Below, piece after piece: positions 1 through 6,372 of a DNA stretch of 17,993 bases; the stretch's first letter is position 1, and each line of letters starts with the position of its first letter. Under the pieces are notes generated by a model. The model was not told the origin of the DNA and made no database searches. It saw only the letters and a program-made list of their open reading frames with translations. The stretch is from JAKLKS01 sp964370855 (GTDB lineage Bacteria > Planctomycetota > JAJSAM01 > JAKLKS01), in assembly GCA_964370855.1 (NCBI GenBank), contig CAYJMF010000098.1, positions 1 to 17,993 of the forward strand, read 5' to 3'. The position numbers and the translations under genes were made by a program.

Positions 1-12
1 GGACACCCGGCG

Positions 13-729
13 TCAACACCCTACGTCGTGTCCAAGACATCCGGGGGCGGAGCACCGGGGGGACTCCCTGCGGACTCCCTGCTTCGGATAGACCTTCTCC
101 GTGGTGTCAAGGAAATCGAGCGCCTTCCCGTCGATTCCCATCTCCACGAGCGCCCGGCCCAGTTCCCCGTTGAGGTCCTCCATGTGGACGAAGCGCACCG
201 CGTGCAGTTCCGCCGCCTCCCTCCCCCCGCCCGAGGCGACGGCGCGGTAGGCCTCGGCGGGCCTCCGGGAGTAGAACCGGAGGAACTGCTCCGTGTGGAA
301 CCCGACCGCCTCCCGCTCCCGGGGCAGGCCCGACTCGAGCCTCTTCAGGAACAGCCCCGAGAACCGGATGAACTCGGGCAGCGTGATCTCGGGGAAGGAC
401 GGGAACCGCCGCCGCACCTCCGCCCAGTCCACCCAGGGGAAGTCCTCCGGGTGATCGCGCCACCAGCGGAACTCGTACTGGGAGACGTAGCGATCGTAGG
501 GGTTCCGGATGATGGAGAGGATGGGAAGCCCCGCGTGGGACGCCGGGATCTCCGAGCAGGTCCCGTGGACGGCGTGGTGGCGGACGGGAGGCTCCCCCCG
601 GCGCGCCCACCAGCGCCCGATCCTCGTCCGCGGCTCCGGCCGCCGGAAGACCCGGACCAGCGCCCGGTTGACGAAGGTCCCCCCCGTCTTGGGCATGTGG
701 ATGAACACGAGCTTCGGCGTCAGGAGCAT
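13..729 (-). CDS. Sulfotransferase family protein, C-terminus probably altered or truncated
   Basis: Likely transfers sulfate from PAPS to a hydroxyl or amino group, here probably on a glycan. Visible motifs are the 5'-phosphosulfate-binding loop HMPKTGGTFV (residues 11-20) right after the first beta strand, and the 3'-phosphate-binding segment IIRNPYDRYVSQ (about 73-84). VHMEDL (181-186) follows. The ATG at 729 puts the PAPS loop at the expected distance from the N-terminus. The protein is 238 aa. The closing Tyr-rich helix usually seen after the NxT/TxK region in this family is not recognisable: the protein ends in a Cys/Gly-rich tail just after an 11-bp tandem duplication in the DNA (61-82). 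It is divergent from the plus-strand glycosyltransferase at 880 and borders a glycan locus, which suggests polysaccharide sulfation. The family call is solid; the substrate is inferred. Confidence 0.85.
   Translation of the reverse strand: MLLTPKLVFIHMPKTGGTFVNRALVRVFRRPEPRTRIGRWWARRGEPPVRHHAVHGTCSEIPASHAGLPILSIIRNPYDRYVSQYEFRWWRDHPEDFPWVDWAEVRRRFPSFPEITLPEFIRFSGLFLKRLESGLPREREAVGFHTEQFLRFYSRRPAEAYRAVASGGGREAAELHAVRFVHMEDLNGELGRALVEMGIDGKALDFLDTTEKVYPKQGVRRESPRCSAPGCLGHDVGC
61..82. repeat. 11-bp perfect tandem duplication in the 3' end of the sulfotransferase gene
   Basis: GGACTCCCTGC occurs twice head-to-tail (61-71 and 72-82). The unit is not a multiple of three, so gain or loss of one copy changes the sulfotransferase frame from about residue 219 onward. 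With one copy removed the frame stays open through to the left edge of the window. Confidence 0.9.
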
Positions 730-739
730 CGGGAAGCCA

Positions 740-776
740 CCCCCCGTCGGTTCCCGGCAGAGTCTCCCACGGGGGG
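740..776. repeat. 8-bp inverted repeat in the divergent spacer
   Basis: Arms CCCCCCGT (740-747) and ACGGGGGG (769-776) are exact reverse complements separated by 21 nt. It lies in the 5' leader of the sulfotransferase gene. It could form a hairpin or be an operator, but G/C runs are common here and chance is possible. There is no T-run to suggest a terminator. Confidence 0.35.
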
Positions 777-832
777 CGTCCCGCTCCTACGGGAAGGGGA
801 TGCGGGGCCGGTGACCCGGTGCGCAGCCCAGG

Positions 833-840
833 AAGGAGGT
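833..840 (+). promoter_or_regulatory. Perfect Shine-Dalgarno AAGGAGGT, possibly for a TTG start at 850
   Basis: AAGGAGGT is a full match to the anti-Shine-Dalgarno. The only start-type codon at suitable distance is TTG 850-852 (9 nt downstream), which is in frame with the glycosyltransferase and would add 10 residues ahead of the ATG at 880. The ATG at 880 has its own weaker site, GAGGA at 866-870, also 9 nt upstream. Confidence 0.5.
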
Positions 841-879
841 TGCGGTAGATTGCCCCGCTCCCGGCGAGGATCCCCCCTC

Positions 880-2205
880 ATGCCACCTCCCACCACCGAG
901 CATCGCGGGCCGCGGCCCGAGGGCGGGCGGGGCGGGCCGGCGGAGAGGGCGGGGCTCCTCGGCGTGCTCGCGCGGACCGCCGCCCTCTGCCTCCGGATGC
1001 CGAGGCGCGCGCCCCCGGCGTCCACGCCGGCGGGGGGGCCCCTCCGCGCCGTCTTCCTGTCCTCCTATCCACCCGGGCACTACGGCACCGTCTCGCGGCT
1101 GACCCGGTGGGTCCCCCACCTGGCCTCCCGCGGGATCGACGTCCGGGTGCTCTGCCCCTCCCCGGAGGAGGAGTTCGCCGCCTACGGCCGGGGCGACGCC
1201 GACGCGGACCTCCGGTACCTCCGGACCGCCGTCGCCCGCCGCGCCGACCACCTCCGCGAGGCCGCCGGCGCCGACGTCGTCCTCGTCCACAGGGCCATCC
1301 TCCCCTTCGGACCGTGGCAGCGCCCGAGCCTCGAGCGCCGCCTGGTCCGCGTCAATCCGCGGGTCGTCTACGACTTCTACGATTCGATCTGGGTCCTCCG
1401 TCGAACGGCCCACGAGGGGAGCCGCAGCGCCCTCGCCCGGTGGCTGAACCCGCCCGACGCGGTGGAGTCCATCTGCCGCATGGCCCGGGCGGTGACGGTG
1501 TCGGGGGAGTTCCTCGCGGAGTTCGCGCGCCCCCACAACCCCGACGTGCGCATCGTCCCCATGCTGCTCGACCCGGATGAGTACCCGGTCCGCGGGGCGA
1601 GGCCCTCGGACCCCGTCGTCCTCGGATGGATGGGGAACCGCTGGAGCGTCGCCCGCCTCCTCTCCCTGGCCCCGGCGCTCCGGGAACTGGCGCGCCGGAG
1701 GCGGTTCCGCCTGCGCGTGGTCGCCCCCGACCGCGTGGAGATCCCGGGCGTCGACGTGGAGTCCCTGGTCCACCCGTGGACCGAGGAGAGCGAGAAGGCG
1801 GACCTCGCCTCCTTCGACGTCGGCCTCCTCCCCCTCTTCGACGACGAGCGGGACCGGGGGAAGTTCCCCTTCAAGTCCCTGCAGTACGCGGCCTCGGGGA
1901 TCCCCATGGTCTCGACCCCCGTCGCCGTGGACCGGGAGGTGTTCCGCGAGGGGGAGGGGGCCCTCTACGCGCGGGACGGGGGCGAGTGGGCGGACCGGCT
2001 CGAGCGGCTGGTGGACGACGTCGAACTCCGGGGGAGGATCGGGGCAGGGGCCAGGAAGGCGCTGGAGGAGAGCTACTCCTTCGCGGCCCACGCCGACGGG
2101 TTCGCCGATCTCCTGCGGGAGGTCGCCCTCACCGGGAATCCCGCCCGAGCTCCCGGAGCCGGGCCAGCACCCGCTCCCCGTACCTCCTCGACGCGTCGGG
2201 CTTGA
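880..2205 (+). CDS. Glycosyltransferase, GT4-like (GT-B fold)
   Basis: Probably a cytoplasmic transferase that moves a sugar from a nucleotide-sugar donor to a growing lipid-linked glycan. From the ATG at 880 it is 441 aa. The first Rossmann strand AVFLSSYPPG is at residues 57-66. Further conserved blocks are VVYDFYDSIW (162-171), VLGWMGN (247-253) and the donor-site helix region RGKFPFKSLQYAASG (326-340), followed by STPVAVDREVF. The same blocks occur in the minus-strand glycosyltransferase at 6369-7469, so the two are paralogues. The roughly 55-residue N-terminal extension is absent from the paralogue, so TTG 850 or ATG 997 are alternative starts. It is the only plus-strand gene of the locus, and its last 77 bp overlap the SGNH gene tail-to-tail. 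Confidence 0.9.
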   Translation: MPPPTTEHRGPRPEGGRGGPAERAGLLGVLARTAALCLRMPRRAPPASTPAGGPLRAVFLSSYPPGHYGTVSRLTRWVPHLASRGIDVRVLCPSPEEEFAAYGRGDADADLRYLRTAVARRADHLREAAGADVVLVHRAILPFGPWQRPSLERRLVRVNPRVVYDFYDSIWVLRRTAHEGSRSALARWLNPPDAVESICRMARAVTVSGEFLAEFARPHNPDVRIVPMLLDPDEYPVRGARPSDPVVLGWMGNRWSVARLLSLAPALRELARRRRFRLRVVAPDRVEIPGVDVESLVHPWTEESEKADLASFDVGLLPLFDDERDRGKFPFKSLQYAASGIPMVSTPVAVDREVFREGEGALYARDGGEWADRLERLVDDVELRGRIGAGARKALEESYSFAAHADGFADLLREVALTGNPARAPGAGPAPAPRTSSTRRA

Positions 2206-3127
2206 GGTGGACCCGGTCGTACATGTCCGCCACCGCGTAGTCGGCGAACCGGTCCACGGGCTCCACCGAGACGTGGGCGCCGGATCTCCCCCATGCCTCC
2301 AGCCGGGCCGCGTACTCCCGGATGTACCCCGTCTCCTCCCAGCCGCGCATCACCTCCCCGGGGACGGCCGGCGTCATGAGGACCACCCGCGTCCCCTCGC
2401 GGCCCGCGTCGGCGAAGATCCTCTCCATGTATTCCCGCGAGAGGTCGCTGACGGCGAACTCGCGGAGGCGGGCGCGCTCCGAGAGGGAGGCGGCGACCTC
2501 CGGATCCACCCCGAGGATCCGGCGCCGGGGCGCCGGCTTCACGGAGGGGCTTCCCCTTCCGAGGAGCTCCTGCAGCCGGCCCTTCACCTCGCGTCGGCTC
2601 CGCATCGACGGGGGGAGCAGGAGGGCGTTCATGCACATCCGCGCCGTGAGCCCGATCCGGCGGGTCGAGAGCGCGGCGTCCCGGACCTCGGCCGGGCGGA
2701 GGAAGACCGTCTCGAAGTACGTCCCCGTGAACTCCCCGCGGAGATCGTTCCCGTACCCCTCGGGGACCATGTTCACGACCAGGAGCCCGGGAGGGCCGTG
2801 GCGCTCCACCCACCGGCGGTAGGTGAAGTACACCCCGGGGAGGCCGATGGACTGGCTCGACCCGATGTTCGCGATGCCCGGGTCGTCCCCCGGTTCGCCC
2901 ACCTTCGGGATGGATCCCGCGGTGACGCTGTCGCTCCAGATCACCACCGGCCGCGGGATCGCGTCGTCCTCGATCCGGGCGAGCACCTCGTCCGTCGGGT
3001 GCCTCCCCTGGTTCGCCGGCAGGGAGAGGGCGGCGGCGGCCTCGCCGGCCGCGATCAGGAGGATCGCCAGCAGGAGGGCCCGGGGCGCCCCCGGTCCCCT
3101 AGAACTGGAAGTAGATGAACTGTCCAC
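2129..3127 (-). CDS. SGNH/GDSL-like protein, putative partner of the MBOAT acyltransferase
   Basis: Likely acts outside the cytoplasmic membrane in glycan O-acetylation, like the AlgX/AlgJ partners of AlgI-type MBOATs. This role is inferred from context and motifs. The 332-aa product has an N-terminal hydrophobic segment (about 17-35), a signal peptide or anchor. WSDSVT (64-69) resembles SGNH block I, with Ser67 a possible nucleophile. GSSQS lies at 89-93, and DRVH (304-307) near the C-terminus matches the catalytic DxxH of block V. Overall similarity to classical GDSL enzymes is low. The GTG start at 3127 lies 29 nt inside the MBOAT gene with only a weak ribosome site; no better start precedes the hydrophobic segment. 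Its 3' end overlaps the opposite-strand glycosyltransferase by 77 bp. Confidence 0.72.
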   Translation of the reverse strand: MDSSSTSSSRGPGAPRALLLAILLIAAGEAAAALSLPANQGRHPTDEVLARIEDDAIPRPVVIWSDSVTAGSIPKVGEPGDDPGIANIGSSQSIGLPGVYFTYRRWVERHGPPGLLVVNMVPEGYGNDLRGEFTGTYFETVFLRPAEVRDAALSTRRIGLTARMCMNALLLPPSMRSRREVKGRLQELLGRGSPSVKPAPRRRILGVDPEVAASLSERARLREFAVSDLSREYMERIFADAGREGTRVVLMTPAVPGEVMRGWEETGYIREYAARLEAWGRSGAHVSVEPVDRFADYAVADMYDRVHLKPDASRRYGERVLARLRELGRDSR

Positions 3128-4529
3128 CGCTGTAGTCTCCGAGGAGGGTCATCAGGAACCAGAGCCCGGCGTACGCGAAGCCGCGGGGAATCCAGTGCAG
3201 GCGGCGCACCGCGAACTCGTCCCCGGTGATCCACTGCGCCGCCTCCACCGCCAGCAGGGGGAGGCAGTAGAAGGCGAGGGACTCGAAGCGGGCCCCCGCG
3301 AGCGAGAAGTCGCCGACGATGGAGGAGAACATCTGGGCCGCCTGCCCCATGGAATCCGCCCGGAACAGGAGCCAGGTCAGGCAGACGAAGTGGAAGAGGA
3401 CCGCGCGCCGGCCCCAGGCCGCGGCGCCGCTCCGCGGGGGCTCCTCCCCCCCCCACTGCCCGGACCACAGCCTGTGGCCGATCAGCATGACGCCGTGGAG
3501 GGCGCCCCAGGCGACGAAGGTCCAGGCGGCGCCGTGCCAGAGCCCGCCGAGGACCATGGTCAGCATGAGGTTCCGGTAGGTCCTCCACGTCCCCTCCCGG
3601 TTCCCGCCGAGGGGGATGTAGAGGTAGTCGCGGAGCCAGGAGGAGAGGCTGATGTGCCACCGCCTCCAGAAGTCGCCCGGGTTCAGGGCCATGTAGGGGA
3701 GGTCGAAGTTCCGCATGAACTCGAATCCCATGGCCCTGGCGCAGCCCCGCGCCACGTCCGTGTAGCCGGAGAAGTCGCAGTAGATCTGGAAGGCGAAGGC
3801 GTACACCGCGACGAGGGCGACGCCCCCGTCCGGCGGGGGCGTCGCGAAGCCGAGGGCCGCGATCTTCCCGAGGTTGTCGGCGACGAAGATCTTCTTGAAC
3901 AGCCCCCAGAAGACGAGCCACGCGCCGTCCTCCACCCCGGCGCGGGTGACGGTCCGCCGCTCCCGGATCTGGGGGAGGAGGTTGGAGGCGCGCTCGATGG
4001 GTCCCGCCACGAGCTGGGGGAACAGGGAGACGAAGACCGCGAAATTGAGGAAGGAGGGCTCCTGGCGGAGGTTCCCCCTGTAGACGTCGATGGTGTAGGA
4101 CATCGTCTGGAACGTGTAGAAGGAGATCCCCACGGGCAGGACGATGTCGAGCGCGGGGACGCTCCCCTCCAGGCCGATCCCCCGCAGGATCTCCGCCGCG
4201 CTCCCGACGAAGAAGTTGAAGTACTTGAAGAACCCGAGCATCCCGAGGTTCCCGGCGACGGAGACGAGGAGGAGGGCCTTCCTGCTCCCCGGGGAGCGCG
4301 CGTACTCCGGGGAGCCCGGCACCCGGCGGTCGAGGAGCCCCCCGATGACGAAGTCCAGGACGGTCGACGCGAACAGGAGCGACAGGAACCGCCAGTCCCA
4401 GTACCCGTAGAAGACGCAGCTCGCGACGAGGAGGAGCAGGTTCTGGAGACGGAGCCTCTTCATCGTGAGCAGGTAGGCGCCGTACACGAGGACGAAGAAG
4501 ACGAGGAACGGGAGCGAGTTGAACAGCAT
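3099..4529 (-). CDS. MBOAT family O-acyltransferase (AlgI/PatA-like)
   Basis: A polytopic inner-membrane protein that probably passes an acetyl group across the membrane for O-acetylation of an exported polysaccharide. The 476-aa product has many hydrophobic segments beginning at residue 5. It carries the MBOAT hallmark blocks: FKYFNFF (101-107), LPVGISFYTFQTMSY (131-145), FPQLVAGPIER (170-180), DFSGYTDVA (252-260), FWRRWHISLSSWLRDY (287-302) and LGGLWHGA (327-334). His332 is the expected catalytic histidine and His292 a second conserved one. Length is normal for the AlgI type. The ATG at 4529 lies 2 nt after the methyltransferase stop and starts directly on the first membrane helix. The SGNH gene follows with a 29-nt overlap, the usual pairing for acetylation modules. 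Confidence 0.95.
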   Translation of the reverse strand: MLFNSLPFLVFFVLVYGAYLLTMKRLRLQNLLLLVASCVFYGYWDWRFLSLLFASTVLDFVIGGLLDRRVPGSPEYARSPGSRKALLLVSVAGNLGMLGFFKYFNFFVGSAAEILRGIGLEGSVPALDIVLPVGISFYTFQTMSYTIDVYRGNLRQEPSFLNFAVFVSLFPQLVAGPIERASNLLPQIRERRTVTRAGVEDGAWLVFWGLFKKIFVADNLGKIAALGFATPPPDGGVALVAVYAFAFQIYCDFSGYTDVARGCARAMGFEFMRNFDLPYMALNPGDFWRRWHISLSSWLRDYLYIPLGGNREGTWRTYRNLMLTMVLGGLWHGAAWTFVAWGALHGVMLIGHRLWSGQWGGEEPPRSGAAAWGRRAVLFHFVCLTWLLFRADSMGQAAQMFSSIVGDFSLAGARFESLAFYCLPLLAVEAAQWITGDEFAVRRLHWIPRGFAYAGLWFLMTLLGDYSGGQFIYFQF

Positions 4530-4531
4530 CC

Positions 4532-5410
4532 CTACCCGTCCCGGGGCCGGGCGGCGTAGGCCACCATCCCCGCGCCCGCGGACCCGAGCAGGGGGACGCG
4601 CAGGCGGCGCAGCATCCGGCCCGCGACGGAGGAGGCGTGGGCCCGGGCGAGGGCCCCGTCCAGCGGCCGCCCGTGGTCGTCGGGGTGGAAGACGCGGAGC
4701 ACCTCGAACCCCTCCTCCCGGAGCGCGCGGCGCAGCGTCCGCTCCCCGAAGTAGACGACGTGGCCGGGCATGTAGTAGCCCCAGCGCGGCCCCCTCAGGC
4801 GGCGGGCGAGGGAATCGGCGTCGGCGGTGCCGATGACGAGGAGCCCCCCGGGCTCCAGGATCTCCCGGCAGCGGCGCAGGGCCTCCCGGGGGCGGGGCAG
4901 GTGCTCGATGACCTCGGACATGTGGATGGCCCGCGCGCTCCGCGGCTCGAGGGGCGCCTCCTCGAAGGAGCCCAGGTGGACCTCGAGCCCGCGCTCCTCG
5001 CGGCAGGACTTCACCGCGTACTCCGACAGGTCCACGCCGCGGGGCTCCCACCCACGCCGCCGCGCCTCGTCGAGGAAGGTGCCGAAGGAGCAGCCGATCT
5101 CGAGGAGGCGGCCGGGCTTCACGATGGACTCCATGCGGGCGAGCCTCGCCGCCGACTTCAACCTCACCTCCGGCTCCCGCGTCCGCTCGTCGGCGTAGGT
5201 GTAGTCCCCCGCACCGGCCCCCGCCCCCGTCCAGTACTTCTCGTCGTACATCGCCGGGAGGTCGGCGTCGGAGGGCCGCGGCGACTGGTAGAGGAGCCCG
5301 CAGGCCCGGCAGCGGACCACGGGCACCTCCTCGGCGTAGAGGCGCGAGACGAAGAGGCGATCCCGATCCCCGGAACCGCACATCGGGCACGGGACCTCGA
5401 TGCGGGTCAT
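4532..5410 (-). CDS. Class I SAM-dependent methyltransferase with N-terminal zinc ribbon
   Basis: Predicted to methylate a sugar or sugar precursor in the cytoplasm. The 292-aa protein opens with a four-Cys zinc ribbon, CPMC (8-11) and CRAC (34-37), followed by YQSPRP, a layout common among methyltransferases of polysaccharide loci. The SAM-binding motif I LLEIGCSFG is at 102-110, the acidic strand-2 end RGVDLSE at 124-130, and motif IV-like HMSEVIEHLP at 163-172. LEPGGLLVIGT (185-195) and an aromatic HVVYF (217-221) follow. The ATG at 5410 makes an ATGA overlap with the deacetylase stop, and the zinc ribbon begins at residue 8, so the start is secure. The exact substrate cannot be read from sequence; the context points to a glycan. 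Confidence 0.9.
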   Translation of the reverse strand: MTRIEVPCPMCGSGDRDRLFVSRLYAEEVPVVRCRACGLLYQSPRPSDADLPAMYDEKYWTGAGAGAGDYTYADERTREPEVRLKSAARLARMESIVKPGRLLEIGCSFGTFLDEARRRGWEPRGVDLSEYAVKSCREERGLEVHLGSFEEAPLEPRSARAIHMSEVIEHLPRPREALRRCREILEPGGLLVIGTADADSLARRLRGPRWGYYMPGHVVYFGERTLRRALREEGFEVLRVFHPDDHGRPLDGALARAHASSVAGRMLRRLRVPLLGSAGAGMVAYAARPRDG

Positions 5411-6372
5411 CCCGCCCCCCCGGCCGCGAAGGAGGAGGCGAGCCCCCCCATGGTGGCCACCTCGATCTCCCCCCGGTCGCGCAGTTCCGCGACGTCGTCG
5501 AGGGTGTCCGCGAGGGATTCGAGGACCCCCGCCCCCCGACCGGAGAAGGCGTGGGGGTGGGTCCAGAGGTGGAAGACGGCGCCTTCCCTCCTCGCGGCCT
5601 CCAGGCCGCGGCGGGCCCGGGCGACTCGGGCGCGGCGGGAGATGAGGACGCGGATCCCCTCGGCCCCGACGATGGGCATGGAGGAGGGGATCTCCACCAC
5701 CCCGTCCACGACCCGGGGGAGCCCCACCGGCGGGGCCGTACCGGCCACGTGGCGGGCGAACTTCACGGCCCGGCGCGCGCCCCCCGGCGGACCCGCCCTC
5801 TGGTCCTCGTCCCCGTCGGGTGCGCGGTAGCAGGTGAAGCCCGCCGGGGCCAGGAGCGCGCGATGCCCCACGACGTTCTGGGGGTAGACGAAGGAGCGGA
5901 GATCGGCGCCGAGGGCGGCCCCCGCGTCGCGGGAGGCGCGCAGCTCCGCCGCCGCGACGCCGGCGTCCATGTGCTCCTCGTCGAAGATCGCGTGGGAGAA
6001 CCCGTGGGACGCGAGTTCGTGGCCGCCGGGGGAGCGGCGGATCGCCTCCACGAGGGAGCGCCCGTACCAGTCCGGGTCCGTCCACTCGCCGGTGCAGGGG
6101 TCGTGGGCGTACCAGTCCCCCCGCCACCAGGGGTACCGGGCGCGGGGCATCTCCGGGTGGGGGATCCCGTCCCGCCGCTCGCAGCGGTCGAGGAACAGGT
6201 GCCCCACCACGGCGAAGGTCGCGGCGAGGCGCCGCTCGTCGAGGAGGCGGAGCATGGCCGGCACCGCCTCCCGGGCGCCCCGGGCGGCGGCGACGTCCTT
6301 CCGCCAGCGCTCGACGAAGAACACCCCCCAGAGCCCCTCGACGTCCACGGAGAAGACGAAGGTCGGTCTCAC
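5407..6372 (-). CDS. Polysaccharide deacetylase family protein (NodB-like)
   Basis: Likely removes N-acetyl groups from GlcNAc-type residues of the glycan, or acts on a monosaccharide intermediate. The 321-aa protein begins with TFVFSVDVEG (4-13), the variant of motif 1 seen in exopolysaccharide-linked deacetylases, with Asp10 the probable catalytic or metal Asp. HELASHGFSH (118-127) gives the H-x3-H metal pair His123/His127. FVYPQN (161-166) stands in for the usual RxPY motif, and HLWTHPH (268-274) supplies the late catalytic His. There is no signal peptide, so action in the cytoplasm is inferred. The GTG at 6372 forms a GTGA overlap with the glycosyltransferase stop and precedes the first beta strand by only a few residues. 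The family is confident; the substrate is not known. Confidence 0.9.
   Translation of the reverse strand: MRPTFVFSVDVEGLWGVFFVERWRKDVAAARGAREAVPAMLRLLDERRLAATFAVVGHLFLDRCERRDGIPHPEMPRARYPWWRGDWYAHDPCTGEWTDPDWYGRSLVEAIRRSPGGHELASHGFSHAIFDEEHMDAGVAAAELRASRDAGAALGADLRSFVYPQNVVGHRALLAPAGFTCYRAPDGDEDQRAGPPGGARRAVKFARHVAGTAPPVGLPRVVDGVVEIPSSMPIVGAEGIRVLISRRARVARARRGLEAARREGAVFHLWTHPHAFSGRGAGVLESLADTLDDVAELRDRGEIEVATMGGLASSFAAGGAG

Larger units (their letters stand above)
730..879. other. Divergent intergenic spacer between sulfotransferase and glycosyltransferase
   Basis: These 150 bp separate two divergently transcribed genes and must hold the start signals of both. I see no convincing -35/-10 pair on either strand. 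It contains an inverted repeat (CCCCCCGT at 740-747, ACGGGGGG at 769-776, 21-nt spacer) and a perfect Shine-Dalgarno match at 833-840. Confidence 0.6.

Noticed and set aside
28..879. Extension of the plus-strand glycosyltransferase frame back to position 28
   Set aside because: This stretch is antisense to the sulfotransferase and encodes Pro/Arg/Glu-rich low-complexity sequence; the glycosyltransferase domain begins only after about 1040 and ribosome sites lie at 833-870.
2823..4559. Plus-strand open frame antisense to the MBOAT gene
   Set aside because: Acidic, repetitive product with no recognisable fold; the MBOAT gene explains the region fully.
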